A stretch of 64,000 bases of DNA. It comes from an uncultured bacterium. Its GTDB lineage: Bacteria; Bacteroidota; Bacteroidia; Bacteroidales; Bacteroidaceae. Below, one piece after another: positions 52,598-62,707 of the stretch. The DNA lies in NCBI GenBank assembly GCA_905215345.1, contig CAJMPR010000005.1, positions 124,001 through 188,000 of the forward strand, in the 5' to 3' direction. The notes beneath the pieces are model-generated. The model saw nothing but the letters and a program-made list of their open reading frames with translations. It was not told the DNA's origin and ran no database searches. Position numbers and translations under genes: made by a program. Within the stretch, counting starts at the first letter, position 1. The number at the start of each line of letters is the position of its first letter.

Positions 52598-52612
52598 CCC
52601 CACAATTCCCCA
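52598..52612 (-). promoter_or_regulatory. Paired MraZ boxes upstream of mraZ
   Basis: On the minus strand TGGGG (52612-52608), five bases, TGGGG (52602-52598). Direct TGGG repeats with 5-base spacing are the known MraZ operator layout in E. coli and Mycoplasma, so MraZ autoregulation is likely. A third identical 10-mer lies on the plus strand at 52708-52717. Confidence 0.78.
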
Positions 52613-52613
52613 C

Positions 52614-53330
52614 AATATTTTAACTAAAATCTTTTAGAGAAGTTTTCAACAGCTTGTTGATTGTTTATTTAGTTGAAAATGAACATAGTGCTGTATTGCT
52701 TTATTAGTGGGGAATTGCTGAGGTTATCTATATTCCTGAATATGGTCCTGATGATTTGTCTGATATATTTTGATAATGGTGTTATTATGTATGTGAATAT
52801 CCTGTTTTTGCTATCTTGCAAATTTGCACAAGCAAGGAAAATAGAAAAAATGTGCATAAACATCCGTTGCCTGTGAAACTATACTGCATAATAATTACCT
52901 TTTATTTCGGCTTTTATACAGAAAGTTAATATCCCGTTTATAGGAAGTTAATCAATTTCCGGCAAGAAAGTAAATATTTTCTTGGTAACAAGTTAACTTC
53001 GACTACGAGGAATGTTAACTGTTTCTATAAGGAACATTCGCTTTAGCGGTGAATAACTTGATGAGACGTGTTTTTGAAGCTATTCTCAGTTTGTTACAGT
53101 TGTTGATATTTATGTATTATTCTATCAATGAGAGATTTGTCGATTTCTGTTTGCGCATTGATAAGTATAAGCCGTTTATACTGCAAATATCGTATTCTCG
53201 TTACATTGGAAAATACAAAATGACAAAATGATACTTCCTTAGAGACAACAGATCAGATAGTAGCCTGTACAAATGATTGAAAAATCATAAGTTATGATTG
53301 GTTATCCCGGCAATAGAGAGAAAAGATAAA
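52614..53330. other. Intergenic region mraZ/HTCS, about 720 bp
   Basis: A large AT-rich spacer between the divergent-facing mraZ promoter region and the end of the regulator gene. Short frames on both strands have no family resemblance. It carries a further TGGGGAATTG at 52708 and the 22-bp-period array at 52918-53040; the remainder shows nothing I can support. Confidence 0.6.
52918..53040. repeat. 22-bp-period repeat array
   Basis: The word GTTAAT/GTAAAT/GTTAAC recurs at 52925, 52947, 52970, 52992 and 53014, spacings 22, 23, 22 and 22. Each unit has a purine-rich GGAA/GAAA start just before it (for example AGGAAGTTAAT, GAGGAATGTTAAC). A sixth partial unit with AAGGAACATTCG follows. The period matches the arrays at 3.7 kb and 35.9 kb. 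Confidence 0.78.
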
Positions 53331-56300
53331 TCATGAGTGTTCTTCTTTATATTGTGTGGGCGAACATCCTGTATATTGCTTGAACACTGTGCTGAAATAC
53401 CTTGATGTAGAAAAACCTATCTGTTCGGAAATTTCGTTAATGCTTAGTTTGCTATGAGTGAGTAACCGAATTGCCCGTTCAATACGCAGTTTAGTGATGT
53501 AATCATTCGCTCCCATACCTGTCAAAGCTTTCAGCTTATTGTAAAGGGAAGCGCGGCTGACTCCCAGTTCTAAGCTGAGGAACGGTACTCCCATTTGGTC
53601 ATTATCCAGATTTTCAGAGATTAGTTGGTTTAATCTATGTAAGAAATCTTCATCGGCAGAACTGAAGGTGCTCTCTTCTGGTTGAGGTAACGAACCTGTT
53701 TCGGCGTAACGTGTACGCATCCGTTCGCGATTTTTAAGTTGGCTACGTATGATGCCATAGAGTATACTCACCTCAAAAGGTTTGGTGAGATAGGCGTCTG
53801 CTCCGTTTTTGTATCCGAAAAGCTGGCTCTCATCGTCATTGCGTGCTGTAAGCAGTATGACAGGAATGTGGCTGATTTCAAGGTCTTCCTTGATATGTTT
53901 ACATAGTTCATATCCATTCATGCGTGGCATTTGAATATCACTTACTATAATATCAGGATGGAATTCCCGGCAGATACCCAAAGCCTCCTCTCCATCGAAA
54001 GCTATCCATATCCTTTTGAACTTGGTTTTAAGAGTGGTGTGCAGATAATCTGTCAAATCGGCGTTGTCGTCGACGATGAGTAAAGTACGTTCTTGAGTAT
54101 CTTCCGAATTGGCTACTACGTCAGGAATACTTTCCACTTCTTGGGTGGGAGCCAATAGCTCGTTGAGGTAAGGTTGAGGTTGCAGCGTAATCTTTCCAGG
54201 GTGAATATTCCGGGGGATTTCAAACCAGAATGTGGAGCCGGGGAGTTCTTTGTGATCATAGGCTCCTATCGTTCCACCATGCTGCTCGGCAAGGATTTTG
54301 GAATACGATAGCCCTATGCCGGTTCCGGGACGACTGTTATTACCTTGATAAAAACGGGTGAACAAGCTATTTATGTCTACTTCCTTTAATCCGGTTCCTT
54401 GATCGGAAACAGAAATTCGCACACGGTTTTCGGTGATTGCCAGATTGATGGAAACAGTTATCAGGCTATTATCCGGACTATATTTTATAGCGTTTATTAA
54501 AAGATTGGTTAGGATGGTAGTGCACTTCTCCTTGTCAAAACAAAGTTTGGTTACTTCTTTATCGGGTTGGTAACAGATGGAGATGCTTCTTGCATCGGCT
54601 TCCGGTTTGAAATCCGTAATGAGTTGTTCTATCCAATCGTTCAATTCCACTTCTTCAACATGCAATGTGCTTTGTCCCACTTCCATTTTGCGTACGTCCA
54701 GAACCATGTTTAATAATTTCTTCATTCGTCCCGACTGCTTGCAGATACTTTGTATTGTACTATATTTGTCGTCATTCGGAGTTAATGAATCCAGTAATTG
54801 TTTTAAAGGAGCATGTATCAATGTCAATGGAGTTCGAAGTTCGTGATTTATATTTATAAGAAAGCGAACTTTCTCTTCATACACTTGCTGTTCGTGCTCT
54901 TTCATTGCCCACTTTAGCTTGTTCTCGTTGTGTCGTAATAACGAATATATGATACCTATTATAATAGCAAGAATCAAAATGATATAACATGCTGTAAACC
55001 ATCCTGACTTGTACCAAGGCAGTAGTATAGTCAGTTCTAAAATCTGATAGTTACTTGTCCAACTACCGCTACGGGTACTACAAGATGCTAAAATTTGATA
55101 AGTCCCTACCGGTAAACTGTTTAATGTTAATTCTGGTTGGTAGGAATAAGATACTTGTCCGTCCAAGCCTTGTACTGTAAAGCGGAACATCGGTTTCCGG
55201 AAAATATCTTTGTTGCTGGCGATGATTTTGATAGATATAGGTTTGTTTGACTCTATTACTTCCAGATTCTGACTATTGTTAATACGGCTGTTCATCCGTT
55301 CTCCACCTACCCATACATCTGCCAAACTGAGGATGGGAGAAATGTTTGTTGCCTGGGGCAGTTGCTTGTTAATGCAGAGCAGACCATTTACGCCACCCAT
55401 ATAAATATCCCCTTGCGTTGATAATAATCGTGGTCTCTCCAGGTATTCGTTCGATACGATACCATCAGATTCTCCATAAAGGATAAACTCCCCTTCCTTA
55501 ATAAGATGAGCAAACAGTTTTCCTTCAGTGCCCAGCCATACTTTTCCTCGTTTGTCACAAATCAATGCACTGATTTCATTGATTAATTCGTTAGGAACGC
55601 TGATTCGTTTCTTGCTCACGGGAGAGTAATAACTTAAACCATAGTTGCTCCCTATCCAGAAAAGACCGTTTTCATCGAGAGATATGGAATTGAATACAGT
55701 ATCTCTGAAACAGGTATGAATAGGAATAAGATGATTGAGGCTGTCTAGTTTGTATATATGTTTGAAGTCATACAGAAAACTGCGGGAACTATCGTTACAT
55801 ACTGGTTGTAAAATACCATTTATTGGTGTCTTTTCTTCCGGGATAATCGGGATGAATTGTTTTTTTTCCAAATGATAACAGTATGGAGATTCAGACAGTA
55901 ATAATATGGTTTCCGGTGTGTTTTGGGAGAGGTTGACAGTCTTTCCTCGTTGGCATAATAGTGTGTTAATACTGTCGTTAACGATAACCAGCGGCTGATA
56001 TTTTTTCGTTTCTTTATCGAAGAAAAATACACCTTTGCTGAATAATGATACTAATAACCGTCTCTTGTCTACACCGGTGATTGAAGAGACTTTATCTCCC
56101 CAAGTCGGAAGTATATGATTAAACTTTCGGGTTTCAGGATTGAAGATGTTGACTCCGCCGCCATCGGTACCTATCCAGATTCTGTTTTCATCGTCTTGAT
56201 AGATACTTAAGATAACTTTTTCGCTAAGTCCGTATTCTATTCCGGGCAAAGCATCCGAATAGGTCTTCATGCCTACTTCCTTAATGCTTATCAGTCCGCC

Positions 56301-57233
56301 CCATACACTGCCTGCCCATATATTGTTCTTGAAATCTTTATATAGGCAGAGAATGGAGTTGACCGGCAATGAGTTGCGATTTCCCGGCACATGTTCCAAA
56401 GCAACCATTTCTCCATTTGCAGGGTTTAGTATGTAGATTCCGTTGCCATCTGTTCCTATCCAGATATGACCGTCACATTCCGTGATAGAGAGTATGACAT
56501 TCGTTTTTATTGACGAATTTTGAGTGTGATAGGCGTGTAAAAGCTTTCCGTTACGGTCGTAGCATTTTATACCTTGATGATACGGAGCAGTCCATATATT
56601 CCCTTTAGAGTCAATGAAACAATCTATCAATTCTTCGCTTTTGAATGGAGCGGGCTGTGTTTTTCCTGTTCGTATATCAATTAGTAATGCGCTTTTCCAA
56701 CGGTTGATAGCGAGTAGCATGTGCTCATTCCATTTTAGCAGACCGGTAATATTATATTGACTGTCGGGCTGCAGGGAACAAAGTATCTCGGTTTTGTGGT
56801 CGGCATAATTATATTTATAAACTTTTCCGTAACTGCCGAACAGGACTCCGTCTGTCCAGGGACAGATAGATGCGGCAGTAAGTAGATTCCGGTTCTTGTC
56901 TTCAGCTTGCAGGAAGTTATCTTCCGAATCATTATAATAATATACACCTTTAGATGTGATAGCCCAGATCTTATTTTCCTTATCTTCGAGTATATGGGTG
57001 ATATTGTCGTGAAGGTATTTTTTAAATTCATATCCGTCGAAACGTCCGATGCCGGAGCGCGTACCCATCCAGACATATCCTTTTTCATAGCTCACAGTCG
57101 AGCATCGCACGGAAGAAGATAAACCATTTTGGGTGTTAATAATCTGTTGAAAGGCGTATTGTTTAGTTTCTGTTGCTTTAAGAAGAAAAAAGAACAACAG
57201 GCAAATTATCAAGATGATTGATTTTTTTTTCAT
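53331..57233 (-). CDS. Hybrid two-component system regulator (HTCS) of a PUL
   Basis: A 1300-residue regulator combining sensor, kinase, receiver and DNA-binding output in one chain. Order: signal sequence, about 700 periplasmic residues of propeller repeats (WIGTDGNGIYILNP, IWIGTDGGGVNIFNPETRKF), a Y_Y_Y-like domain, a transmembrane helix (about 743-765), histidine kinase with His797 in NHELRTP and ATPase motifs SDQGTGLKEVD, GTGIGLSYSKILAEQHGG, a receiver with Asp1099 in VSDIQMPRMNG, and an AraC-type HTH at the end (about 1200-1298; SINEISEQIGFSTSRYFSTV). The start at 57233 is favoured since a longer frame would begin upstream of the promoter at 57256-57287. It is divergent from susC and likely controls it. 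Confidence 0.95.
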   Translation of the reverse strand: MKKKSIILIICLLFFFLLKATETKQYAFQQIINTQNGLSSSVRCSTVSYEKGYVWMGTRSGIGRFDGYEFKKYLHDNITHILEDKENKIWAITSKGVYYYNDSEDNFLQAEDKNRNLLTAASICPWTDGVLFGSYGKVYKYNYADHKTEILCSLQPDSQYNITGLLKWNEHMLLAINRWKSALLIDIRTGKTQPAPFKSEELIDCFIDSKGNIWTAPYHQGIKCYDRNGKLLHAYHTQNSSIKTNVILSITECDGHIWIGTDGNGIYILNPANGEMVALEHVPGNRNSLPVNSILCLYKDFKNNIWAGSVWGGLISIKEVGMKTYSDALPGIEYGLSEKVILSIYQDDENRIWIGTDGGGVNIFNPETRKFNHILPTWGDKVSSITGVDKRRLLVSLFSKGVFFFDKETKKYQPLVIVNDSINTLLCQRGKTVNLSQNTPETILLLSESPYCYHLEKKQFIPIIPEEKTPINGILQPVCNDSSRSFLYDFKHIYKLDSLNHLIPIHTCFRDTVFNSISLDENGLFWIGSNYGLSYYSPVSKKRISVPNELINEISALICDKRGKVWLGTEGKLFAHLIKEGEFILYGESDGIVSNEYLERPRLLSTQGDIYMGGVNGLLCINKQLPQATNISPILSLADVWVGGERMNSRINNSQNLEVIESNKPISIKIIASNKDIFRKPMFRFTVQGLDGQVSYSYQPELTLNSLPVGTYQILASCSTRSGSWTSNYQILELTILLPWYKSGWFTACYIILILAIIIGIIYSLLRHNENKLKWAMKEHEQQVYEEKVRFLININHELRTPLTLIHAPLKQLLDSLTPNDDKYSTIQSICKQSGRMKKLLNMVLDVRKMEVGQSTLHVEEVELNDWIEQLITDFKPEADARSISICYQPDKEVTKLCFDKEKCTTILTNLLINAIKYSPDNSLITVSINLAITENRVRISVSDQGTGLKEVDINSLFTRFYQGNNSRPGTGIGLSYSKILAEQHGGTIGAYDHKELPGSTFWFEIPRNIHPGKITLQPQPYLNELLAPTQEVESIPDVVANSEDTQERTLLIVDDNADLTDYLHTTLKTKFKRIWIAFDGEEALGICREFHPDIIVSDIQMPRMNGYELCKHIKEDLEISHIPVILLTARNDDESQLFGYKNGADAYLTKPFEVSILYGIIRSQLKNRERMRTRYAETGSLPQPEESTFSSADEDFLHRLNQLISENLDNDQMGVPFLSLELGVSRASLYNKLKALTGMGANDYITKLRIERAIRLLTHSKLSINEISEQIGFSTSRYFSTVFKQYTGCSPTQYKEEHS

Positions 57234-57241
57234 GAGGGTAA

Positions 57242-57255
57242 TTCCAAGGTTGGAA
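57242..57255. promoter_or_regulatory. Palindrome between promoter and start of the HTCS gene
   Basis: TTCCAA-GG-TTGGAA is a 14-base palindrome directly next to the -7 box and nine bases before the chosen start codon. It may be an operator or a short leader hairpin; nothing more can be said. Confidence 0.4.
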
Positions 57256-57287
57256 CAAAAATAGTTCATTGTTTCGGAATCTGCAAA
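57256..57287 (-). promoter_or_regulatory. Promoter of the HTCS gene
   Basis: On the minus strand TTTG (57287-57284), a 20-base spacer, then TATTTTTG (57263-57256), a full Bacteroides promoter with ideal spacing. It fixes the HTCS start at 57233, as transcription would start inside the longer reading frame. Confidence 0.75.
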
Positions 57288-57413
57288 ATATTATGTAAAA
57301 TAACCGGTCAGGTTTTAATTTGATACTATTGGTATAACTTAAAAAAATGGGCTACAGATATCCGTAGGTAGCCATTATTCAAATTTGGAGCTAAAAATAG
57401 TGATTATTGAACA

Positions 57414-57442
57414 TTTGTTTTTTTTGTATTGATTTACATTTG
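57414..57442 (+). promoter_or_regulatory. Promoter of the second susC gene
   Basis: TTTG (57414-57417) and TACATTTG (57435-57442) with a 17-base spacer, slightly short of the usual 19-21. It lies about 70 bases before susC and is the expected target of the divergent regulator. Confidence 0.6.
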
Positions 57443-57514
57443 CACATGAGTTTACAGGACATGAAGTCTGGTAACTGAATTACCTTATAAATTAAATATT
57501 ATGAAAAGATGCTT

Positions 57515-60500
57515 ATGAAAAAGATTCGTTTCGTTTTTCTATTGCTCCTTATGTTAATTCCTTTAGGAGCATCTGCACAACAACAAATGATTAAAGGACG
57601 CGTTCTCGATGATAAAGGCGAGACTATCATAGGCGCATCCGTTTCCGTTAAAGGTACCACCACCGGTGGTATAACCAATTTGGACGGCGAGTTCTCCGTT
57701 GCTGGTAAGGTGGGGGATGTATTGACTATATCTTTTATCGGGTACACTCCGTTGGAAGTGAAGATTACCAAGTTGGTCGGTAATGTCTATACATTGAAAG
57801 AAGACTCTGAACTACTGGATGAAGTCGTAGTCGTGGGTATGGATAAGCAGAAGCGTAACACTATTACCGCTGCTGTGGCAACTGTAAAATCGGAGGCTAT
57901 CACCAGCCGTCCGGTAACAGACTTGACCAGTGCTTTGCAAGGAAATGTTGCCGGTTTGAACTTTGCTTCGGATGCTGCCGCTGATGGAGTCGGTGGCGAA
58001 ACCGGTGCTGAAATTAAGTTCAATATACGTGGTATAGGTTCTATCAATGGCGGTGAGCCTTATGTACTGGTAGATGGAATCGAGCAAAGTATGCAGAATG
58101 TGAACCCGGCTGATATTGAAAGTATCAGTGTGCTGAAAGATGCTTCGGCTGCTGCTGTTTATGGTGCACGCGCCGCCTATGGTGTGGTATTGGTTACTAC
58201 CAAAAGCGGAAAGCAGGAAAAGGCACGTGTTTCTTACCGTGGTTCTGTGGGTTTCAGTTCTCCTATCAACATGCCGCAGATGATGAGTTCATTGGAATGG
58301 GCAAGATACTCCAATCTGAGGGATGAGAGTATGGGACGTACTCATCAAATCTCTGATGAAACGATCCGGAAAATGGAAGGTTTTATGCAGAATCCCTATT
58401 CTGCCGAGTTTCCGGGTATAGAACCAAATCAGGCTGGTGACGGATGGGCAGCCGCTGACAATGCGCAGTATGGCAATACCGATTGGTTCGACTATTATTT
58501 CAAAGATCGCGCCATTCGCCATTCTCATAATATCAGTATACAGGGTGGGTCGGAAAAGACTTCCTATTATGTAGGTTTGGGCTATATCTATCAGGAAGGT
58601 TTGATGGATAAAGTACAGGATGATTTGGAGAAATACAATGTAAACACAAAATTTTCTATACGTGCCAATGACTGGTTGAAGTTTAATTTCAATAATAACG
58701 TTTCGCTGAATCTGCTGAAACGTCCTTTGGCAAATCAAACCATTTTTTATGGAACAATAGCTAATATGTCGCCCAGCCGCGTCACGAAACTTCCTGTGGA
58801 ACAAGCGGAATATTCCATTCCTACCTGGAACGAGCAGCTTTATTTGCAAAAGGCCGGGTACAGCCAGAACCGCGTATCGGATGCCATGTCTCTCTCGATA
58901 ATTATTAATCCTTTGGAAGGGTTGGAGTTCGTAGGTGAGATGAAAGCCCGTTTAGACGTGGAGAACAACAGTTTAGAGTTACGTAAGGGCAACTATGCAC
59001 AACCCAATGGTTCAATAATGGAAGTATCCGGTAACAAGCAAGGTTATCACTATCCCGGCATGAAGTGGCAGAATACTCAGTTCGGTTCGCTTACACGTGG
59101 TAGCGCATTCAATTACTATCTTTCTCCCAGTGTTACCGGTTCTTATACCCGTCAATGGGGTGAGCATTTCTTCAAGGGAATGGCCGGTTATCAGATGGAA
59201 TTACAGGAAAACTCCAGCGAATATATGTATAAAGACGGAATGTTGAGTGAAGATATTTACTCTTTTGACAATGCTAATGGAACTCCCTATGCGGCCGAAG
59301 CCCGCTCACATTGGGCAACAATGGGTATGTTTGCCCGTCTTAACTGGAATTACCAGAATATCTATTTCTTAGAGTTCAGCGGACGTTACGACGGTTCTTC
59401 CCGTTTTGCACCGGATAATCGTTGGGGATTTTTCCCTTCTTTCTCTGCCGGCTATGATATTTCACGCACGCCTTACTTTACCAAACTCAATCTTCCGGTG
59501 TCACAACTCAAAGTACGTGTATCTTACGGACGTCTTGGTAACCAGAATGGTGCGGGTCTCTATGACTATCTCGGGGTGATGTCGCTTGACCCGAATAATG
59601 TGAATGCTTGGCTATTGCCGGGAACGGGCAACAAACCCGCCAAAGGAACCATTTCGCTTACACCGAAAATGATAAGTCCTTACATCACATGGGAAAAAGT
59701 GGATAATGCCAATGTTGGTCTGGATTTGATGTTGTTCGATGACCGTCTTTCCGCTACGTTTGATGTTTACCAGCGTACTACGAAAGATATGATCGGGCCG
59801 GCCGAAGCTATTCCCGCTATCAGTGGTATTGTACCGGATGATCGCGCCAAGATTAATAATGCCACTTTGCGCAACCGTGGTTGGGAACTTTCTATCAACT
59901 GGCAAGATAAATTGAAATGCGGATTCAGCTATGGCGTAGGTTTTAATCTTTTCGATTATAAGGCTGTTGTCACCAAGTACAATAATCCCGAAGGCATCAT
60001 TTATAACAATCATACCGGTTTGGCACGTAATAAAGGATATTATGAAGGTATGGATATTGGTGAAATCTGGGGCTATGTGGCAGATGATCTCTTCATGACT
60101 AACCGGGAAGTGGACGACTATCTTAAGAGTAAAGACCTTTCCTTTTTCAAAGCTGATAATATGTGGCAGGCGGGAGACTTGAAATACATTGATGTCAACC
60201 GTGATGGTAAAGTGGATCCCGGAAAAGGTACGTTAAGCGATCATGGTGACCTGCGCATCATCGGTAACACTACACCCAAATATTCTTTCGGTATCAACTT
60301 GAACGCGGGTTACAAAGGTTTCTCGGTATCTACCTTGTTTCAAGGTGTCGGTAAGCGAGATTTCCCATTGGCGGGTAGTACCTACCTGTTTGGCGGAAAG
60401 AACTACTTTAAGGATCACTTGGATTATTTTAGCCCGCAGAATCCCGGAGCCTACCTTCCTCGCCTGACAGACGTTAAGACAGAAGATTACAAAGCAAATG

Positions 60501-60823
60501 CCGGATATAATACGACTCGCTATATGGTGAATGCAGCCTATATGCGTATGAAGAACCTTACGGTGTCCTATACTTTCGACAAGAAGATGCTCAAGGTGTT
60601 GCGTCTGGAGAATTTGCGGCTCTATTTTACGTGCGACAACCTGTTTACCATTACATCACTGCCTAAGTCGTTCGACCCGGAAACGTTGAACCAAGTGAAC
60701 ACATGGGCGGGTGGTAGCAACGATACGGCTCCGGGATTGACCTCCGCCGCTAATGAAAATGGTAACGGTAAAGTATATCCGATGAATAGGAACTTTGTGT
60801 TTGGTATTGATTTCACGTTTTAA
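57515..60823 (+). CDS. SusC-family TonB-dependent transporter of the right-hand PUL
   Basis: Outer-membrane glycan importer. It starts MKKIRFVFLL (an ATG two codons earlier is also possible), has a signal cut at ASA-Q, a carboxypeptidase-D-like domain (about 25-105; GRVLDDKGETIIGASVSVKG), the SusC signature EVVVVGMDKQKRNTITAAVA, a plug domain with PYVLVDGIEQSMQNVNPADI and VLKDASAAAVYGARAAYG, and a beta barrel ending NFVFGIDFTF. The 1102-residue length is normal. The divergent HTCS and the following susD support a complete polysaccharide utilization locus. Confidence 0.95.
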   Translation: MKKIRFVFLLLLMLIPLGASAQQQMIKGRVLDDKGETIIGASVSVKGTTTGGITNLDGEFSVAGKVGDVLTISFIGYTPLEVKITKLVGNVYTLKEDSELLDEVVVVGMDKQKRNTITAAVATVKSEAITSRPVTDLTSALQGNVAGLNFASDAAADGVGGETGAEIKFNIRGIGSINGGEPYVLVDGIEQSMQNVNPADIESISVLKDASAAAVYGARAAYGVVLVTTKSGKQEKARVSYRGSVGFSSPINMPQMMSSLEWARYSNLRDESMGRTHQISDETIRKMEGFMQNPYSAEFPGIEPNQAGDGWAAADNAQYGNTDWFDYYFKDRAIRHSHNISIQGGSEKTSYYVGLGYIYQEGLMDKVQDDLEKYNVNTKFSIRANDWLKFNFNNNVSLNLLKRPLANQTIFYGTIANMSPSRVTKLPVEQAEYSIPTWNEQLYLQKAGYSQNRVSDAMSLSIIINPLEGLEFVGEMKARLDVENNSLELRKGNYAQPNGSIMEVSGNKQGYHYPGMKWQNTQFGSLTRGSAFNYYLSPSVTGSYTRQWGEHFFKGMAGYQMELQENSSEYMYKDGMLSEDIYSFDNANGTPYAAEARSHWATMGMFARLNWNYQNIYFLEFSGRYDGSSRFAPDNRWGFFPSFSAGYDISRTPYFTKLNLPVSQLKVRVSYGRLGNQNGAGLYDYLGVMSLDPNNVNAWLLPGTGNKPAKGTISLTPKMISPYITWEKVDNANVGLDLMLFDDRLSATFDVYQRTTKDMIGPAEAIPAISGIVPDDRAKINNATLRNRGWELSINWQDKLKCGFSYGVGFNLFDYKAVVTKYNNPEGIIYNNHTGLARNKGYYEGMDIGEIWGYVADDLFMTNREVDDYLKSKDLSFFKADNMWQAGDLKYIDVNRDGKVDPGKGTLSDHGDLRIIGNTTPKYSFGINLNAGYKGFSVSTLFQGVGKRDFPLAGSTYLFGGKNYFKDHLDYFSPQNPGAYLPRLTDVKTEDYKANAGYNTTRYMVNAAYMRMKNLTVSYTFDKKMLKVLRLENLRLYFTCDNLFTITSLPKSFDPETLNQVNTWAGGSNDTAPGLTSAANENGNGKVYPMNRNFVFGIDFTF

Positions 60824-60849
60824 TAAGTATTAGTAACAGAATAAAGAGT

Positions 60850-62664
60850 ATGAAAAAAGCTTATTTATATATTGCATTACTAATGGGAGCAAGCACTTTG
60901 TTTTCATCGTGCTCCGACTTCCTGGACAGAGAACCGATAACTGCGCCGAATAATGAATCGTTCCTTTCGGGCGAGTCACAGGTACGCGGTTATATTAACG
61001 GTCTGTATACAGCATTGCCTTCTTTGACGAAATTTGGTATGGGGGTGCGCGGTGAGGAAAAGAACAGCGATAACATTCTGTCCGAAATCTACGATAAGCG
61101 CCTTAACGGTGAAGAAACCGTATTCTCCAGCAGTCAGGCTTGGGAGACGGGTTATAAGAACCTGCGCAATGTCAATTATTTCTTCCATTACTACAAGGTG
61201 CCCGAGGCGCTGGAAACGGAAGAGATTAAGTCCCTGATGGGTGAAGCCTACTTTTTACGAGCCTACTGGCACTTCGTACAACTAAAGAAGTTCGGAGACA
61301 TTCCCGTGATGGATGCCTTCTGGGATGAAAACGCCACTATTGCCGGATTGCAAATTCCGCAGAAAGACCGTAGCGAGGTGGCAAAATTTATTCTTGAAGA
61401 TTTGGATAAAGCGAAAGATTTGTTGTTCGACCGCAGCAAATATGCCGGATTGCGTATCTCTAAAGAGGCGGCTATGATGCTTGCTATGCAGGTAGCGCTT
61501 TATGAGGGTTCTTGGGAGAAATATCACAAGAATGATGCTTTTGCAGCCGATGCGGATTTGTCTGAATACTTTTTTGGCGAAGTGTTGCGTTGGGGTGACC
61601 TGCTGATGGATAGCGGACTTAAACTTAATACGAAGGATACCGATAAAGAGGTAGTGAATCCGGGTGATGCTTACGGACACCTTTTCAATCAGAAAGATTA
61701 TTCCAATATCACTGAAGCCATTTTCTGGAAACAGTATTCTATTACGGACGGTGTATTTCATGCGCTGAGTGGATTGCTGGCAGGTGGTGTGGTAGATCAG
61801 GATGGACCTGCCGGAGTATCGGGCGAATTGGTAAATACCTATCTCAATGTCGATGGAACACCCGTTAACCCTAACGATGATAAATTCAAAGACTTTAACG
61901 AAACTTTCAAAAATCGCGATCTGCGCCTCACTGAGACTATAATGAGCAGTGGTTATAAATTCAAATCGACTATTCAAGGTTCCAAACCCTTGAAGGTAGA
62001 AGATGTCGCCTCCGGCGCCAAAGGTATCAATCCTCCTTTCCTGGCAAGTGAAGGTAATGCCAAGAATGTGACGGGCTATCACATACGCCTGGGTGTGGAC
62101 ACTACTTATGTACAGGGAGACTCTGAAATAGGGCTGGTGATTATGCGTTATGCCGATGCATTGTTGAGCTATGCCGAAGCAGCAGCAGAATTGGGTAAGT
62201 GTGACGATGCCGTATTGGAAAAGACACTGAAACCTTTGCGCGAACGTGCCGGGGTGAAGTATGTAAAGCCTGCAACTATTGATCCTAATTTTACAGACTA
62301 TGGTTATGCGTTGACGCCTGTTCTCCAGGAAATTCGTCGCGAGCGTCGCGTAGAGTTGGCATTACAGGGATATCGGTTGGATGACCTCATGCGTTGGGGA
62401 GGTGCCAAAGTCATTATGAATAAGCGTGGACGAGGCGCTTATCTGGGTAAGGATGCAGTACTTTACAAATCGTTTACCGAAGAACAGCAGCCGAAGCTCG
62501 CTACTATATTGACGGACGGTAGTCAATGGATGGACCCCTTGCAGGAATTGTTGCCCAATGGTTACCAGTTTGTTGCCGGTCGTGACTATTTACTTCCTAT
62601 TCCGCCCAACGAACTCAGACTGAACAAACAGATGAAGCAAAATCCGGGTTGGGGAGAAGAGTAA
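60850..62664 (+). CDS. SusD-family surface lipoprotein of the right-hand PUL
   Basis: Surface glycan-binding lid protein of the SusCD complex. The lipobox FSSC has the lipidated Cys21, followed by SDFLDREPITAPNNESF. TPR-like helices and the C-terminal RagB block are present (VIMRYADALLSYAEAAAELG, IRRERRVELALQGYRLDDLM RW-type end). At 604 residues it is at the long end of normal. It starts 27 bases after susC and is followed by a lipoprotein gene, so all three should be one transcript. Confidence 0.95.
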   Translation: MKKAYLYIALLMGASTLFSSCSDFLDREPITAPNNESFLSGESQVRGYINGLYTALPSLTKFGMGVRGEEKNSDNILSEIYDKRLNGEETVFSSSQAWETGYKNLRNVNYFFHYYKVPEALETEEIKSLMGEAYFLRAYWHFVQLKKFGDIPVMDAFWDENATIAGLQIPQKDRSEVAKFILEDLDKAKDLLFDRSKYAGLRISKEAAMMLAMQVALYEGSWEKYHKNDAFAADADLSEYFFGEVLRWGDLLMDSGLKLNTKDTDKEVVNPGDAYGHLFNQKDYSNITEAIFWKQYSITDGVFHALSGLLAGGVVDQDGPAGVSGELVNTYLNVDGTPVNPNDDKFKDFNETFKNRDLRLTETIMSSGYKFKSTIQGSKPLKVEDVASGAKGINPPFLASEGNAKNVTGYHIRLGVDTTYVQGDSEIGLVIMRYADALLSYAEAAAELGKCDDAVLEKTLKPLRERAGVKYVKPATIDPNFTDYGYALTPVLQEIRRERRVELALQGYRLDDLMRWGGAKVIMNKRGRGAYLGKDAVLYKSFTEEQQPKLATILTDGSQWMDPLQELLPNGYQFVAGRDYLLPIPPNELRLNKQMKQNPGWGEE

Positions 62665-62707
62665 GTAAACTATGCGGTTATTTTTATCAATTTATAAAGA
62701 ACAGACC

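Noticed and set aside
52669..53231. Several 60-70 codon frames on both strands upstream of mraZ
   Set aside because: Hydrophobic by AT-bias, mutually overlapping and partly over the repeat array; no support for any one.
61282..62082. 266-codon minus-strand frame
   Set aside because: Antisense to the right-hand susD gene, with no recognisable domain.
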